Positions 26,236-35,481 of a stretch of DNA of 64,000 bases are shown in pieces. Below the pieces are notes generated by a model. It saw only the letters and a program-made list of their open reading frames with translations. It was not told the DNA's origin and did not search any database. Numbering within the stretch: position 1 is the stretch's first letter; every line of letters begins with the position of its first letter. Source of the stretch: an uncultured Bacteroidales bacterium (GTDB lineage: Bacteria; Bacteroidota; Bacteroidia; Bacteroidales; Bacteroidaceae); NCBI GenBank assembly GCA_902779085.1, contig CACYZY010000003.1:124001-188000 (forward strand), given 5' to 3'. The position numbers were made by a program, and so were the translations under genes.

Positions 26236-29064
26236 TTATTTTTTCAATTCTTCACGTAAAAAAAGTGGAGTATAACCTTTTTCGCTCGTTGCAACCTCTT
26301 CTGGAGTACCCGTAGATAATACCATACCGCCATTCCGTCCTCCTTCAGGCCCCATGTCTATGATATAGTCAGCCATCTTGATAACATCCATATTATGCTC
26401 AATCACTACTACAGTATTTCCCTGGTCTACTAAACGATTCAACACTCCCATCAACACACGAATATCTTCAAAGTGCAAACCAGTAGTAGGCTCATCGAGT
26501 ATGTAGAGAGTTTTGCCTGTGCCACGCTTACTCAGTTCGGTAGCTAATTTCACACGCTGACTTTCACCACCAGACAAAGTCGTGGATGATTGTCCGAGCT
26601 TGATATAGCCTAAGCCTACATCTTGAATCACCTTGATTTTATTAAGAATAGTAGGTACATTTTCAAAAAACTCAACAGCTTGGTTGATAGTCATATCCAA
26701 TATATCTGATATACTCTTTCCTTTGAACCTCACTTCCAACGTTTCATGATTGTAGCGTTTCCCGTGACACACTTCACAAGGCACATACACATCAGGCAAA
26801 AAATTCATCTCTATGGTTTTATATCCGTTGCCTTGACAAGCCTCACAACGCCCTCCTTTCACATTGAATGAGAATCGGCCTGGTTTATAACCTCTCATTT
26901 TGGCTTCAGGAAGGTCAACAAATAAGTTGCGAATATCGGTAAACACATTGGTATAGGTTGCCGGATTAGAGCGAGGGGTTCTGCCTATAGGTGACTGATC
27001 AACATTAACCACCTTATCAATATTCTCTATTCCTTCTATGCTGTCGTATGGTAAAGGATCTTGCAAAGAACGATAAAATTTCTGTGATAAAATGGGTTGC
27101 AAGGTCTCGTTTATAAGAGTGGATTTTCCACTACCAGAAACTCCTGTAATACAAATTAGTTTGCCTAAAGGAAACTCCACATCGATGTGTTTCAGGTTAT
27201 TGCCAGAAGCCCCTCTGATGATAAGCTTCTTGCCATTGCCTGGACGTCTTTTTTGAGGCACCTCGATACTTTTCTCTCCATTCAAATATTGAGATGTCAG
27301 TGTATGCGTTTGCATCATTTCCTGTGGTGTTCCTTGGAATACCACTTTACCTCCTAACCTTCCAGCTTTCGGTCCTAGATCTACTACGTAGTCTGCAGCC
27401 ATCATCATTTCTTTGTCGTGCTCAACCACAATCACGGTATTGCCTAGATCTCGTAGTTCTTTTAACGATTTAATAAGACGTTTGTTATCACGTTGATGTA
27501 AACCGATGCTGGGCTCATCAAGGATATACAGCACATTCACTAATTGCGAACCAATCTGCGTGGCCAAACGTATGCGTTGACTCTCTCCGCCTGAAAGACT
27601 AGCTGATGAGCGATTCAGTGACAAGTATTCCAATCCAACGTCAAGCAGAAATTTCAGTCGAGTTCTAATTTCTTTTAGTATCTCAGCGGCAATGATGCCT
27701 TGCTTGATGGATAGAAAAGGGGTTACTTGCTCCATCCATTCGTACAACTCGTTGATATCCATGCAAGACAATTCATAGATGTTTTTATCATGTATACGAT
27801 AAGAAAGCGATATCTTGTTCAATTTAGCACCACCACATTCAGGACATACTGTTGTTTTGGCAAATTGTTCTGCCCATTTTTGTTCCGTAGCTGAAACATC
27901 ATTATCCTTCAACATCTGAATATATTTCACAACGCCCTCGAAATTCATGAAATAATCTGATGAAGTTCCTATCAGTGAACTTTTTATCTTAATTCTATCT
28001 GGTGAACCATAGAGAATCTCATCAATAGCTTCGTCTGTTAGCTCACTAATGGGTGTGTCAAGGGTAAAGTCGTATTTCTCCAGTACGGCTTCCACCTGCC
28101 AAAAAACCATACTATTTTTGTATTTACCTAAAGGAACAATTCCACCTTCTCTGACAGAAATACTACGATCAGGAACTACCTTATCAATGTCTATTTGACT
28201 TACAACACCCAGACCTTTACACTTGGGACATGCTCCTTGGGGCGAGTTGAAAGAAAAACTATGAGGTGCTGGTTCTGGATAAGACAAGCCTGTTATGGGA
28301 TCCATCAACAGTTTGCTATAATGCTTAATCTGATTATTATCTGTATCCAATATAAGCATCAGACCATTACCTTGTTGCATTGCATTGTTTACGCTATTCT
28401 TTAATCTTATATCGTCTTTATCAGCCACCTTCAGTTTGTCAATTACCACTTCTATGTCGTGGTTCTTATAACGATCCACTTTCATGCCAGGAGTCGTTTC
28501 TTTAATTTCTCCATCTACACGTACGTTGATGAAACCTTTCCTTCGGATGGTTTCAAACAATTCTCGATAATGACCTTTTCGGCTTTTTACCAAAGGCGCC
28601 AAAATGTAGATTCGTCGTCCTTTGTAATCCTTGAGAATCAGGTCAAGAATCTGCTCTTCGGTATATTTTACCATCTTTTCCCCTGAAAGGTAAGAATAGG
28701 CTTCACCTACTCGTGCAAAAAGCAAACGAAGATAATCATATATTTCTGTAGTTGTGCCTACTGTAGAACGAGGATTTTTGTTGGTTGTCTTTTGCTCTAT
28801 AGAAATAACAGGACTTAAACCTGTAATTTTATCTACATCAGGACGACTAAGGTTGCCCAAGAAGTTGCGTGCATAGGCTGAGAACGTCTCAATATATCGA
28901 CGTTGTCCTTCAGCATAGATCGTGTCAAAAGCTAATGATGACTTACCACTTCCACTCAGTCCAGTCATCACTGTAAGACTTTGTCTAGGTATTGTGGTGT
29001 CGATATTCTTCAGATTATGTACTCTTGCACCATAAACGTATATATAATCAGTCTTTTCGCTCAT
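26236..29064 (-). CDS. uvrA: Excinuclease ABC subunit A
   Basis: UvrA, the damage-sensing ABC ATPase of nucleotide excision repair. I set the start at 29064 (942 aa, M-S-E-K). The longer frame runs into the promoter. Two Walker A motifs (G-L-S-G-S-G-K-S and G-V-S-G-S-G-K-S), two L-S-G-G-E-S-Q-R signatures and zinc-finger CxxC pairs (including C-E-A-C and C-E-V-C) are all intact. Monocistronic. Confidence 0.98.
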   Translation of the reverse strand: MSEKTDYIYVYGARVHNLKNIDTTIPRQSLTVMTGLSGSGKSSLAFDTIYAEGQRRYIETFSAYARNFLGNLSRPDVDKITGLSPVISIEQKTTNKNPRSTVGTTTEIYDYLRLLFARVGEAYSYLSGEKMVKYTEEQILDLILKDYKGRRIYILAPLVKSRKGHYRELFETIRRKGFINVRVDGEIKETTPGMKVDRYKNHDIEVVIDKLKVADKDDIRLKNSVNNAMQQGNGLMLILDTDNNQIKHYSKLLMDPITGLSYPEPAPHSFSFNSPQGACPKCKGLGVVSQIDIDKVVPDRSISVREGGIVPLGKYKNSMVFWQVEAVLEKYDFTLDTPISELTDEAIDEILYGSPDRIKIKSSLIGTSSDYFMNFEGVVKYIQMLKDNDVSATEQKWAEQFAKTTVCPECGGAKLNKISLSYRIHDKNIYELSCMDINELYEWMEQVTPFLSIKQGIIAAEILKEIRTRLKFLLDVGLEYLSLNRSSASLSGGESQRIRLATQIGSQLVNVLYILDEPSIGLHQRDNKRLIKSLKELRDLGNTVIVVEHDKEMMMAADYVVDLGPKAGRLGGKVVFQGTPQEMMQTHTLTSQYLNGEKSIEVPQKRRPGNGKKLIIRGASGNNLKHIDVEFPLGKLICITGVSGSGKSTLINETLQPILSQKFYRSLQDPLPYDSIEGIENIDKVVNVDQSPIGRTPRSNPATYTNVFTDIRNLFVDLPEAKMRGYKPGRFSFNVKGGRCEACQGNGYKTIEMNFLPDVYVPCEVCHGKRYNHETLEVRFKGKSISDILDMTINQAVEFFENVPTILNKIKVIQDVGLGYIKLGQSSTTLSGGESQRVKLATELSKRGTGKTLYILDEPTTGLHFEDIRVLMGVLNRLVDQGNTVVVIEHNMDVIKMADYIIDMGPEGGRNGGMVLSTGTPEEVATSEKGYTPLFLREELKK

Positions 29065-29082
29065 AATTCCAATTTTGGACCA

Positions 29083-29114
29083 CAAAAATAAAAGAAAACT
29101 ATGTCAAAAACAAA
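29083..29114 (-). promoter_or_regulatory. Bacteroides-type promoter for uvrA
   Basis: Minus-strand TTTG (complement of 29111-29114) and TATTTTTG (complement of 29083-29090), 20-bp spacer. Confidence 0.65.
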
Positions 29115-29165
29115 GCACTTTATAAAAAAGTATGTCAACCGATGTATTATTTCAATTAATAATTG

Positions 29166-29173
29166 TATTTTTG
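29166..29173 (+). promoter_or_regulatory. -7 element upstream of the LysM gene
   Basis: TATTTTTG matches TAnnTTTG about 50 bp before the ATG. No convincing -33 was found. Confidence 0.45.
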
Positions 29174-29224
29174 CAACAAGGTATATTATACCCCCATGTA
29201 TAATTAGTATTAAAACACAAAGAA

Positions 29225-31048
29225 ATGAAGATATTTTATAAAGTATGCCTCTCTTTATTATTCGCATTTACATTTTTTGCTTTAGCCAATGCACAGGAGA
29301 ACCAGACATACATTATCCATACTATACAGAAAGGTCAGAGCCTATACTCTATTTCTAATATGTATGGCACCACTGTTGATGCCATCGTCAAACTCAATCC
29401 TGGGAGTGATCAGGTAATTGTTGAGGGGAAACAATTGAAAGTACCTCGCCCTGATGCTATTACAGATCAAGGTACCTTTCATACCATCCAACAAGGTGAA
29501 ACTCTTTATGGTTTGTCACAGAAGTATAAGGTAACTGTAAAGTCTATTCTCGATGCCAACCCAGGCTTGAACGAAAAGAATTTCCGTTTCGGACAAGTAG
29601 TAAACATTCCACAAGGCAAAGCGGTTGCATTAGAAGAGTCTGACAAACAAGTTCAGGCCACTCAACTAGAGGAACCTAAGGCACAACAAGGCATTCAAGG
29701 CCCTGTTCAGAGCAGATGCAAGGAGATGCATAAGGTTGCTCGTAAAGAAACCGTTTACAGCATTGCACGAATGTATAGCATTACAGAACAAGAGTTGCTT
29801 GATGCCAATCCGGAAATAAGTGATGCCAAGAAGCTGAAAAAAGGTAAACTTCTTTGTATACCTTATCCAAAAGCACAACAAAGCACTAAGCCTCAAGAAG
29901 AGAAGCAGCCTACCGATGAAGAGTTGTTCAATCAAAACAAAGTAGCCGACCAAAAGATTAACGTAATCAAGGCTGCTGTGATATTGCCACTGGTTCCTGG
30001 TGAACAAGGAAAGGCCGAGAGTTCACGTATGGTAGAATACTATCAAGGATTCTTATTGGCAGTGGATAGCCTAAAACGTTTAGGTACCTCTATTGATCTC
30101 TACACTTATGATTCTGGTACTACTGTGGCTTCTATTGAAGCTATCTTAGCCGAACCAGAGATGAAACAAATGAACATAATCTTTGGCCCTCTATATACAG
30201 ATCAGATAAAACCGATGGCAGATTTCGCTAATAAACACCATGTTCGTCTTGTGATACCATTTACAAGCCGCGACAACACTGTATATCGCAATCCGGACAT
30301 CTATCAGATTAACACTCCTCAGTCATATCTTTATTCTGAAGTGTATGAGCATTTTGTACGTCAATTCCCACGTGCCCACGTTATCTTCCTAAACGCAAAA
30401 TCCGGCACTGAAGAAAAGGCAGATTTTATTAAGGGCTTGCGAGAGGAATTAACCAATAAACAGATGTCATTCACTGATTTGAGTGAAGATGCTACTTCCA
30501 AGGAGATGCAGGCAGCACTTCGACAAGACAAATCAAATGTGTTTGTTCCTACTTCTGGAAGCAATACAGTGCTTATCAAAACCTTACCACAGCTTAGTAC
30601 GATGGTAAGTGATTCACTTTATAAAGAAAAGATTAATGCCGAGGTTCATCTATTTGGTTATCCTGAATGGCAAACTTATACCAAGGATCATTTGTCTGCG
30701 TTCTTTGACCTCGATACCTATTTCTATGCTTCATTCTACACCAATAATTTATTGGCTGCTCCTAGAAGTTTTAATGCTAACTTCCGTAATTGGTATGGCA
30801 AAGACATGGAAGACCGTTATCCAAAATATGGTATGTTGGGGTTTGACACAGGTTTCTTCTTCCTTAAAGGGCTGGCACTATATGGTTCTGGATTGGAAAA
30901 CAACCTCGATAAGATGAATCTTACTCCTATTCAAACAGGCTTTAAGTTTGACCGTGTAAACAACTGGGGGGGATTTATAAATAAGAAAGTGTTCTTCGTA
31001 AGATTCACTCCAAAGTATGAACTGATAAAACTGGATTTTGACAAATGA
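29225..31048 (+). CDS. LysM-repeat protein with periplasmic-binding-protein-like domain
   Basis: 607 aa with a signal peptide (about 1-23). Three LysM repeats follow at roughly residues 30-78, 86-132 and 165-215, each with the G-x-T/S-L/V-Y-x-I/L-S/A pattern. From about 245 the protein is a type 1 periplasmic-binding/ABC-substrate-like fold. It is probably a peptidoglycan-bound periplasmic protein. The binding domain may sense or bind a small ligand (inference). It overlaps the next gene by 4 bp. Confidence 0.88.
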   Translation: MKIFYKVCLSLLFAFTFFALANAQENQTYIIHTIQKGQSLYSISNMYGTTVDAIVKLNPGSDQVIVEGKQLKVPRPDAITDQGTFHTIQQGETLYGLSQKYKVTVKSILDANPGLNEKNFRFGQVVNIPQGKAVALEESDKQVQATQLEEPKAQQGIQGPVQSRCKEMHKVARKETVYSIARMYSITEQELLDANPEISDAKKLKKGKLLCIPYPKAQQSTKPQEEKQPTDEELFNQNKVADQKINVIKAAVILPLVPGEQGKAESSRMVEYYQGFLLAVDSLKRLGTSIDLYTYDSGTTVASIEAILAEPEMKQMNIIFGPLYTDQIKPMADFANKHHVRLVIPFTSRDNTVYRNPDIYQINTPQSYLYSEVYEHFVRQFPRAHVIFLNAKSGTEEKADFIKGLREELTNKQMSFTDLSEDATSKEMQAALRQDKSNVFVPTSGSNTVLIKTLPQLSTMVSDSLYKEKINAEVHLFGYPEWQTYTKDHLSAFFDLDTYFYASFYTNNLLAAPRSFNANFRNWYGKDMEDRYPKYGMLGFDTGFFFLKGLALYGSGLENNLDKMNLTPIQTGFKFDRVNNWGGFINKKVFFVRFTPKYELIKLDFDK

Positions 31049-31728
31049 AATGGCTCCATAGCATAGGGCTTTTCGTGCTGATGACATGCCTATCAGAAAG
31101 TATTTCTGCGCAGGTGGGTGACTTGTTGAACAATTTCTCTATAGGTATCAATGCTGGTGTCAACCTGACAAGTGCACAATTTTCTCCTACTGTAAGACAA
31201 AACCAGTTGACAGGTACTGTGCTTGGAGTTTCTGCTCGTTATGTCTCAGAGAAATATTTTGGCATGATTTGTGGTGTGCGAATGGAGGTCAATTTTTCTC
31301 AACATGGTTGGAATGAATTTGTAGAAGATTTTGATGATTTGCACTTCCAAAGAACGATGAATTACATTGATATTCCCTTTTTGGCACATCTAGCTTTTGG
31401 TAAGAAGTTTCAGTTTTTCATAGATGGTGGCCCACAAATAGGTTTTTACCTTAACGATAAAAGTAAGATAAGTGGTGACTGGGACAGCGTATCTGGTGTA
31501 GTAGTAGAACAACACACATTGGATGTAAAGCACAAATTTGACTATGGTATTGCCGGTGGCATTGGGTTTGAGATGAAGACTCGTAAGGCAGGCAATTTCC
31601 TTTTGGAAGGTAGATATTTCTATGCGTTGTCTGACTTTTTGGGGAACGAGAAAAAAGATTATTTTGGACGCTCTGCCAATACCACAATCAGCATAAAGTT
31701 GACTTACCTGTTTGATATTACAAAATAA
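31045..31728 (+). CDS. PorT-family outer-membrane beta-barrel protein
   Basis: 227 aa. The signal peptide ends near residue 22. The rest is alternating beta-strand sequence with a G-I-N-A-G-V-N-L start, typical of PorT-type barrels. It ends with strand-like residues but has no terminal aromatic. The ATG overlaps the stop of the LysM gene (ATGA), so they are coupled. Probable outer-membrane partner of the LysM protein. True PorT acts in type IX secretion, but this broad family is mostly uncharacterised. Confidence 0.82.
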   Translation: MKWLHSIGLFVLMTCLSESISAQVGDLLNNFSIGINAGVNLTSAQFSPTVRQNQLTGTVLGVSARYVSEKYFGMICGVRMEVNFSQHGWNEFVEDFDDLHFQRTMNYIDIPFLAHLAFGKKFQFFIDGGPQIGFYLNDKSKISGDWDSVSGVVVEQHTLDVKHKFDYGIAGGIGFEMKTRKAGNFLLEGRYFYALSDFLGNEKKDYFGRSANTTISIKLTYLFDITK

Positions 31729-31736
31729 TTAAAGCC

Positions 31737-32414
31737 ATGAAGGTTGGGTATGCTTACAGCAGCGACACTGAGCACACACTTGAGATGCAGATAAAACGGC
31801 TGCAAGAATTAGGATGCGATCGCATCTATCAAGAAACGATAGTTGGTGTTCGTTCAGATAGGCCAAAACTTAAAAAATGCCTTGATAGCCTACGTGCTGA
31901 CGATACGTTTATTGTTTGTCGCCTAGATTGTATAGGTACTCAGATTGAGAAAGTTTTGCTATTACTCTATGAGTTAGTAGGCATGGGAGTTACTTTTATA
32001 TCACTTGATGATAATTTAAACACGAAGGGTCTTGCAGGCCAGGTGCTAAGCCATATTACTCAAGCCCTATTGTCTCTGAAAAAAAACGTGTTCATTGCTC
32101 GTATTCACGAAGGTCGTGAAGAAGCCCAAAAAAAGGGTGTAAAGTTCGGTCGCAAAGAAGGCAGTGTAAACAAACGTAACAAAGACAAGCCCCAACAATG
32201 TCGTCAGCTATATGAAAATGGCTTACCTGTAAGCCGAATTATGACATTATTAAACATACGTAGTTACTCTACCGTTTACCGCTACCTGCGACAAACAGGA
32301 GCATACCCAGAATATGACTCAGAACTGCTATCTGCATCAAAGTTGACAAAGAATGAATTGCTTAAATTCAAGAAAGAAGTATATGACAATAGTCATCAAC
32401 TTGACTTGTTCTGA
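31737..32414 (+). CDS. Serine-recombinase (resolvase/invertase) homologue with degenerate active site
   Basis: 225 aa. Residues 1-140 follow the resolvase fold and about 150-190 form a Hin/resolvase-type HTH. Aligning by eye to gamma-delta resolvase, the nucleophile Ser10 is kept (Ser9 here) and Arg45 is kept (Arg42). Arg8 is Tyr7, Arg68 is Cys65 and Arg71 is Thr68, the last two within L-D-C-I-G-T instead of L-D-R-L-G-R. Strand cleavage is therefore doubtful and a DNA-binding role is possible. It is 8 bp after the PorT-like gene, same strand, so likely in its operon. No flanking inverted repeats or invertible segment were seen. Confidence 0.88.
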   Translation: MKVGYAYSSDTEHTLEMQIKRLQELGCDRIYQETIVGVRSDRPKLKKCLDSLRADDTFIVCRLDCIGTQIEKVLLLLYELVGMGVTFISLDDNLNTKGLAGQVLSHITQALLSLKKNVFIARIHEGREEAQKKGVKFGRKEGSVNKRNKDKPQQCRQLYENGLPVSRIMTLLNIRSYSTVYRYLRQTGAYPEYDSELLSASKLTKNELLKFKKEVYDNSHQLDLF

Positions 32415-32426
32415 AAGGTCCTTCTA

Positions 32427-33485
32427 TTAAAAACGTTTCCCTATAATCAACCTTGTGCGCCACTTGTTATGCGCTAGGCGAATAAAGTCATAATCACCTG
32501 CAGATGTGTAATTATAAACCATTGTGAGCCCCATGAAAAAATGTTTGAAATAATGTACTATGGAACCACGTGCCACGATGGTAACTTCTGGGAAAGTGGA
32601 TTTCATCATTTCAACGCCTATAGTTTTGATGATCTTGTTCTCGCGCCAAAGCACAAAAGATGGCAGAGTAGAAATATGAAATAACCATTTACGATTAGGT
32701 ACGAAGTTATAACCATAGCCAAGACCTACACTGGCATAACTCATTTTAATCTTTTCTACATCATAAGGGTCATAGAAATCTAAATCTGAAAACTTTTCTT
32801 CGGAATCATAGAATTCATATTTTGATTTATCAACTTCTGTAATCCCTACAGACCCACGATGGTAAGAAAGACCTGCCATCAAACTGCCAGCACTTCGTTT
32901 CTGTACATACGACTGACTGAATGCTGCAGGATAGGAGAACTTTTTACCATTGAAGGCATAGTATGCATTGATAGTAAGACTCTTCTCACGGACTAATGAT
33001 CCTAGCTCAAAATTTTCACCATTCGCTTCTATTTCGCCATCGAATTCTCCATTGGTCTCATAGATAAAGTCAAAGCCAAAACGGTTTCCATAAGAATTAA
33101 CGTTAATCTCAGTACTTGCTTTCTTGCCAAACATACTAGCAGGGTTGAAAGCAAAAGCCACTGCCAAACCGCGATAGTTAGCACTCAATGTCATAGTGTG
33201 ACGTATGGGATTCTTAAATCGGAAATTGTAAACTTCTTTAGAATCATAAACAACACCTACAACACGAAGATTAAAGTTGGTACCAGAAACGTTATTAATC
33301 ATGCGCAATGTCCAATGCTGATCAGGACGCGATACATAATTAGTGTCGCTCTTTGAGCGCATGTCCCTTACATCTAATAGGCTATCTAACCTTTGCAATA
33401 AAGAATGGCGATGCTGAGCTGCTATTTTAGCAGGCATAAATAAAGAAATAAGCGTAAAGCATATTATGAACATATATTTTTTCAT
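32427..33485 (-). CDS. Outer-membrane beta-barrel protein, DUF4421-like
   Basis: 352 aa with a signal peptide (about 1-24). A short helical stretch is followed by long alternating beta-strand segments and a terminal K-R-F, consistent with an outer-membrane barrel. The S-D-T-N-Y-V start of the mature domain resembles DUF4421 proteins of Bacteroidetes. I am moderately sure of the family and do not know the function. Convergent with the recombinase gene with only 12 bp between stops. Confidence 0.7.
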   Translation of the reverse strand: MKKYMFIICFTLISLFMPAKIAAQHRHSLLQRLDSLLDVRDMRSKSDTNYVSRPDQHWTLRMINNVSGTNFNLRVVGVVYDSKEVYNFRFKNPIRHTMTLSANYRGLAVAFAFNPASMFGKKASTEINVNSYGNRFGFDFIYETNGEFDGEIEANGENFELGSLVREKSLTINAYYAFNGKKFSYPAAFSQSYVQKRSAGSLMAGLSYHRGSVGITEVDKSKYEFYDSEEKFSDLDFYDPYDVEKIKMSYASVGLGYGYNFVPNRKWLFHISTLPSFVLWRENKIIKTIGVEMMKSTFPEVTIVARGSIVHYFKHFFMGLTMVYNYTSAGDYDFIRLAHNKWRTRLIIGKRF

Positions 33486-33523
33486 TATAGCTCTTATTTG
33501 TTGTAAAAAAACATTACAAACGA

Positions 33524-33555
33524 TTTGCTTTTTTCTTTGTTTATATGTATCTTTG
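33524..33555 (+). promoter_or_regulatory. Orphan promoter driving a short intergenic RNA
   Basis: TTTG (33524-33527), 20-bp spacer, perfect TATCTTTG (33548-33555). No plus-strand gene follows. Confidence 0.6.
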
Positions 33556-33561
33556 CAAAGG

Positions 33562-33638
33562 TTTGATTTATCAAATCACTTATTTGAATTTCGGTGTAAA
33601 GGCAACTGTCTGTGAAGATAGTTGCCTTTTATTTTATA
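33562..33638 (+). ncRNA. Putative small RNA (about 75 nt)
   Basis: Bounded by the orphan promoter and a strong plus-strand terminator: a stem of AAAGGCAACT (33598-33607) with AGTTGCCTTT (33620-33629), then T/A-rich TTTATTTTAT. Near its 5' end is a TTTGAT-TT-ATCAAA hairpin. It ends antisense to the last codon or two of rnfA. The start is predicted 7 nt after the -7 box. It could instead be only a terminator region. Confidence 0.45.
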
Positions 33639-34212
33639 CTTTGACTACACCACTGAAACCCATGAAAGCCATTGCCAACAAGCCTGCTACAATGAGTGCT
33701 ATAGGTGTGCCTTTCATGCCCTTTGGAATATTTACAAGGCTCATTTGCTCACGTATACCAGCAAACAATATCAGAGCCAAACCAAAACCTATGGCTGTCG
33801 CAAATGCATATACTACACCCGTTAACAAATCATAGTTTTTCTGTATCACTAAGATAGCTACTCCCAATACAGCACAGTTAGTAGTTATTAGCGGCAAGAA
33901 CACGCCCAATGCCTGATAAAGTGATGGAGACACCTTTTTAAGAACAATCTCGAGCATCTGCACCAATGAGGCAATTACTAAAATGAACGTTATTGTTTGC
34001 AAATACTGCAACTCGAATGCATCCAGCACAAATTTCTGTATGAGGTAAGTAACAATAGTTGCCAAAGTAAGCACAAAAGCCACCGCAGCACTCATACCCA
34101 AGGCAGTATCTATTTTCTTTGATACTCCTAAGAATGGACAGATGCCCAAAAACTGCGAGAAAACAATATTATTAACAAATATCGCTGCTATGAATATCAA
34201 TAATAGTTCCAT
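33634..34212 (-). CDS. rnfA: Rnf complex subunit RnfA
   Basis: 192-aa membrane protein with six helices, one of the two symmetric RnfA/RnfE subunits. Typical motifs [14 protein letters not shown] and the later T-T-N-C-A-V-L-G hold the Cys pair thought to bind an intramembrane Fe-S cluster. The Rnf complex couples ferredoxin:NAD+ electron transfer to Na+ or H+ transport. Last gene of the operon. Confidence 0.95.
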   Translation of the reverse strand: MELLLIFIAAIFVNNIVFSQFLGICPFLGVSKKIDTALGMSAAVAFVLTLATIVTYLIQKFVLDAFELQYLQTITFILVIASLVQMLEIVLKKVSPSLYQALGVFLPLITTNCAVLGVAILVIQKNYDLLTGVVYAFATAIGFGLALILFAGIREQMSLVNIPKGMKGTPIALIVAGLLAMAFMGFSGVVKV

Positions 34213-34221
34213 AATAATTCG

Positions 34222-34809
34222 TTATTTAGCTTCTCTCATCTTATTAGCAATTGCGCAAAGGTAGCCCAAAGCAATGAAAGCCCCGGGAGCCAACACAAAG
34301 AGCAACATTCCATAGTCTTCAGGGACAAGAGAAAGATTAAACATCTTACCAGTACCTAACAATTCACGAACAGCACCTAACAATGTGAGTGCTAATGTGA
34401 AGCCCAAACCAATTCCCAGTCCATCGAAAAACGATGACATAGGACCATTCTTAGAAGCAAATGCTTCGGCACGACCTAATACAATACAATTCACCACTAT
34501 AAGTGGAATAAACAGGCCTAATGTCTTATACAAATCAGGCACATAGGCTTGCATCACCATTTGAAGCAAAGTTACAAATGATGCAATGATAACAATGAAC
34601 GAAGGAATGCGCACCATATTAGGGATGACATTCTTAACTGCAGCAATTACAGTGTTAGAACATATCAGCACAAAAGCAGTAGCCAACCCCATCGACATAC
34701 CATTAATGGCGCTAGAAGTAGTACCCAATGTAGGGCACATACCCAACATCAGTACGAAAGTAGGGTTTTCGTTAACGATGCCGTTGATCAATACTTTCAG
34801 GTTACTCAT
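34222..34809 (-). CDS. rnfE: Rnf complex subunit RnfE
   Basis: 195-aa membrane protein, paralogue of RnfA. The Cys-bearing G-M-C-P-T-L-G and V-N-C-I-V-L-G-R segments mirror RnfA. 9 bp upstream of rnfA and after rnfG in one operon. Confidence 0.95.
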   Translation of the reverse strand: MSNLKVLINGIVNENPTFVLMLGMCPTLGTTSSAINGMSMGLATAFVLICSNTVIAAVKNVIPNMVRIPSFIVIIASFVTLLQMVMQAYVPDLYKTLGLFIPLIVVNCIVLGRAEAFASKNGPMSSFFDGLGIGLGFTLALTLLGAVRELLGTGKMFNLSLVPEDYGMLLFVLAPGAFIALGYLCAIANKMREAK

Positions 34810-34827
34810 TATTTTTACCCTCCTCTT

Positions 34828-35481
34828 TTAATTAGCGGCACCCTTTGTGGTGTCTGATAAAACAATTACTTGGCTTGTTGCCTTTTTTGTAGCACCTGAT
34901 GCGCCATCAACAGACTGACCAGAGAAAGCAGCGTATGCAGCATTAACTGCATTCAAGAATGCACGTGACGTAATAGTAGAAGCCGTAATAGCGTCAATTT
35001 GACCACCATCCTTACTTACTGTTAATGGGCCATCCTTTGGACTCTTTCCTGTTATGTCACCCTTAGCACCACTCTTAAACCAGCTGTCAGCCTTTGCACC
35101 CAAACCGGGCGTCTCGGCATGATTCAACAAAGAATAGTCATTAATTTGGCCGTCTTTGTTAAAACCAACGAGGATTGTGAGATCACCGCCAAACCCCATT
35201 ACAGTACTTTCTACAGCAGCACCAATATACTCACTACCCTTCATTGCAGGATAAATTTTATAAGATACGCCATCGACATCTTGTATCTTCATTTCCTGTA
35301 TAGGATTATTGTCAAAACCAGGAACTACGGCATTTACTGCATCGCTCAGTGTTTTAGCATTAGCAGCAGCAATAGGTTCTTTGGTCACCTCATTCATGGC
35401 TGCCAGCAGACCTACACAGATGATGGTGATACCTGTAAGTACCAACACCATGTTCTTTAATGATGATTCTAATTTCTTCAT
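34828..35481 (-). CDS. rnfG: Rnf complex subunit RnfG
   Basis: 217 aa with an N-terminal membrane helix and a periplasmic FMN domain. The covalent FMN-Thr region reads D-A-I-T-A-S-T-I-T-S near residue 170, in the place of the usual S/T-G-A-T. Expected to carry electrons on the outer face. Overlaps the end of rnfD by 4 bp. Confidence 0.93.
   Translation of the reverse strand: MKKLESSLKNMVLVLTGITIICVGLLAAMNEVTKEPIAAANAKTLSDAVNAVVPGFDNNPIQEMKIQDVDGVSYKIYPAMKGSEYIGAAVESTVMGFGGDLTILVGFNKDGQINDYSLLNHAETPGLGAKADSWFKSGAKGDITGKSPKDGPLTVSKDGGQIDAITASTITSRAFLNAVNAAYAAFSGQSVDGASGATKKATSQVIVLSDTTKGAAN

Noticed and set aside
31737-32414. Active invertase with a nearby invertible segment
   Set aside because: No paired inverted repeats flank the gene within a few hundred bp and the catalytic arginines are missing.
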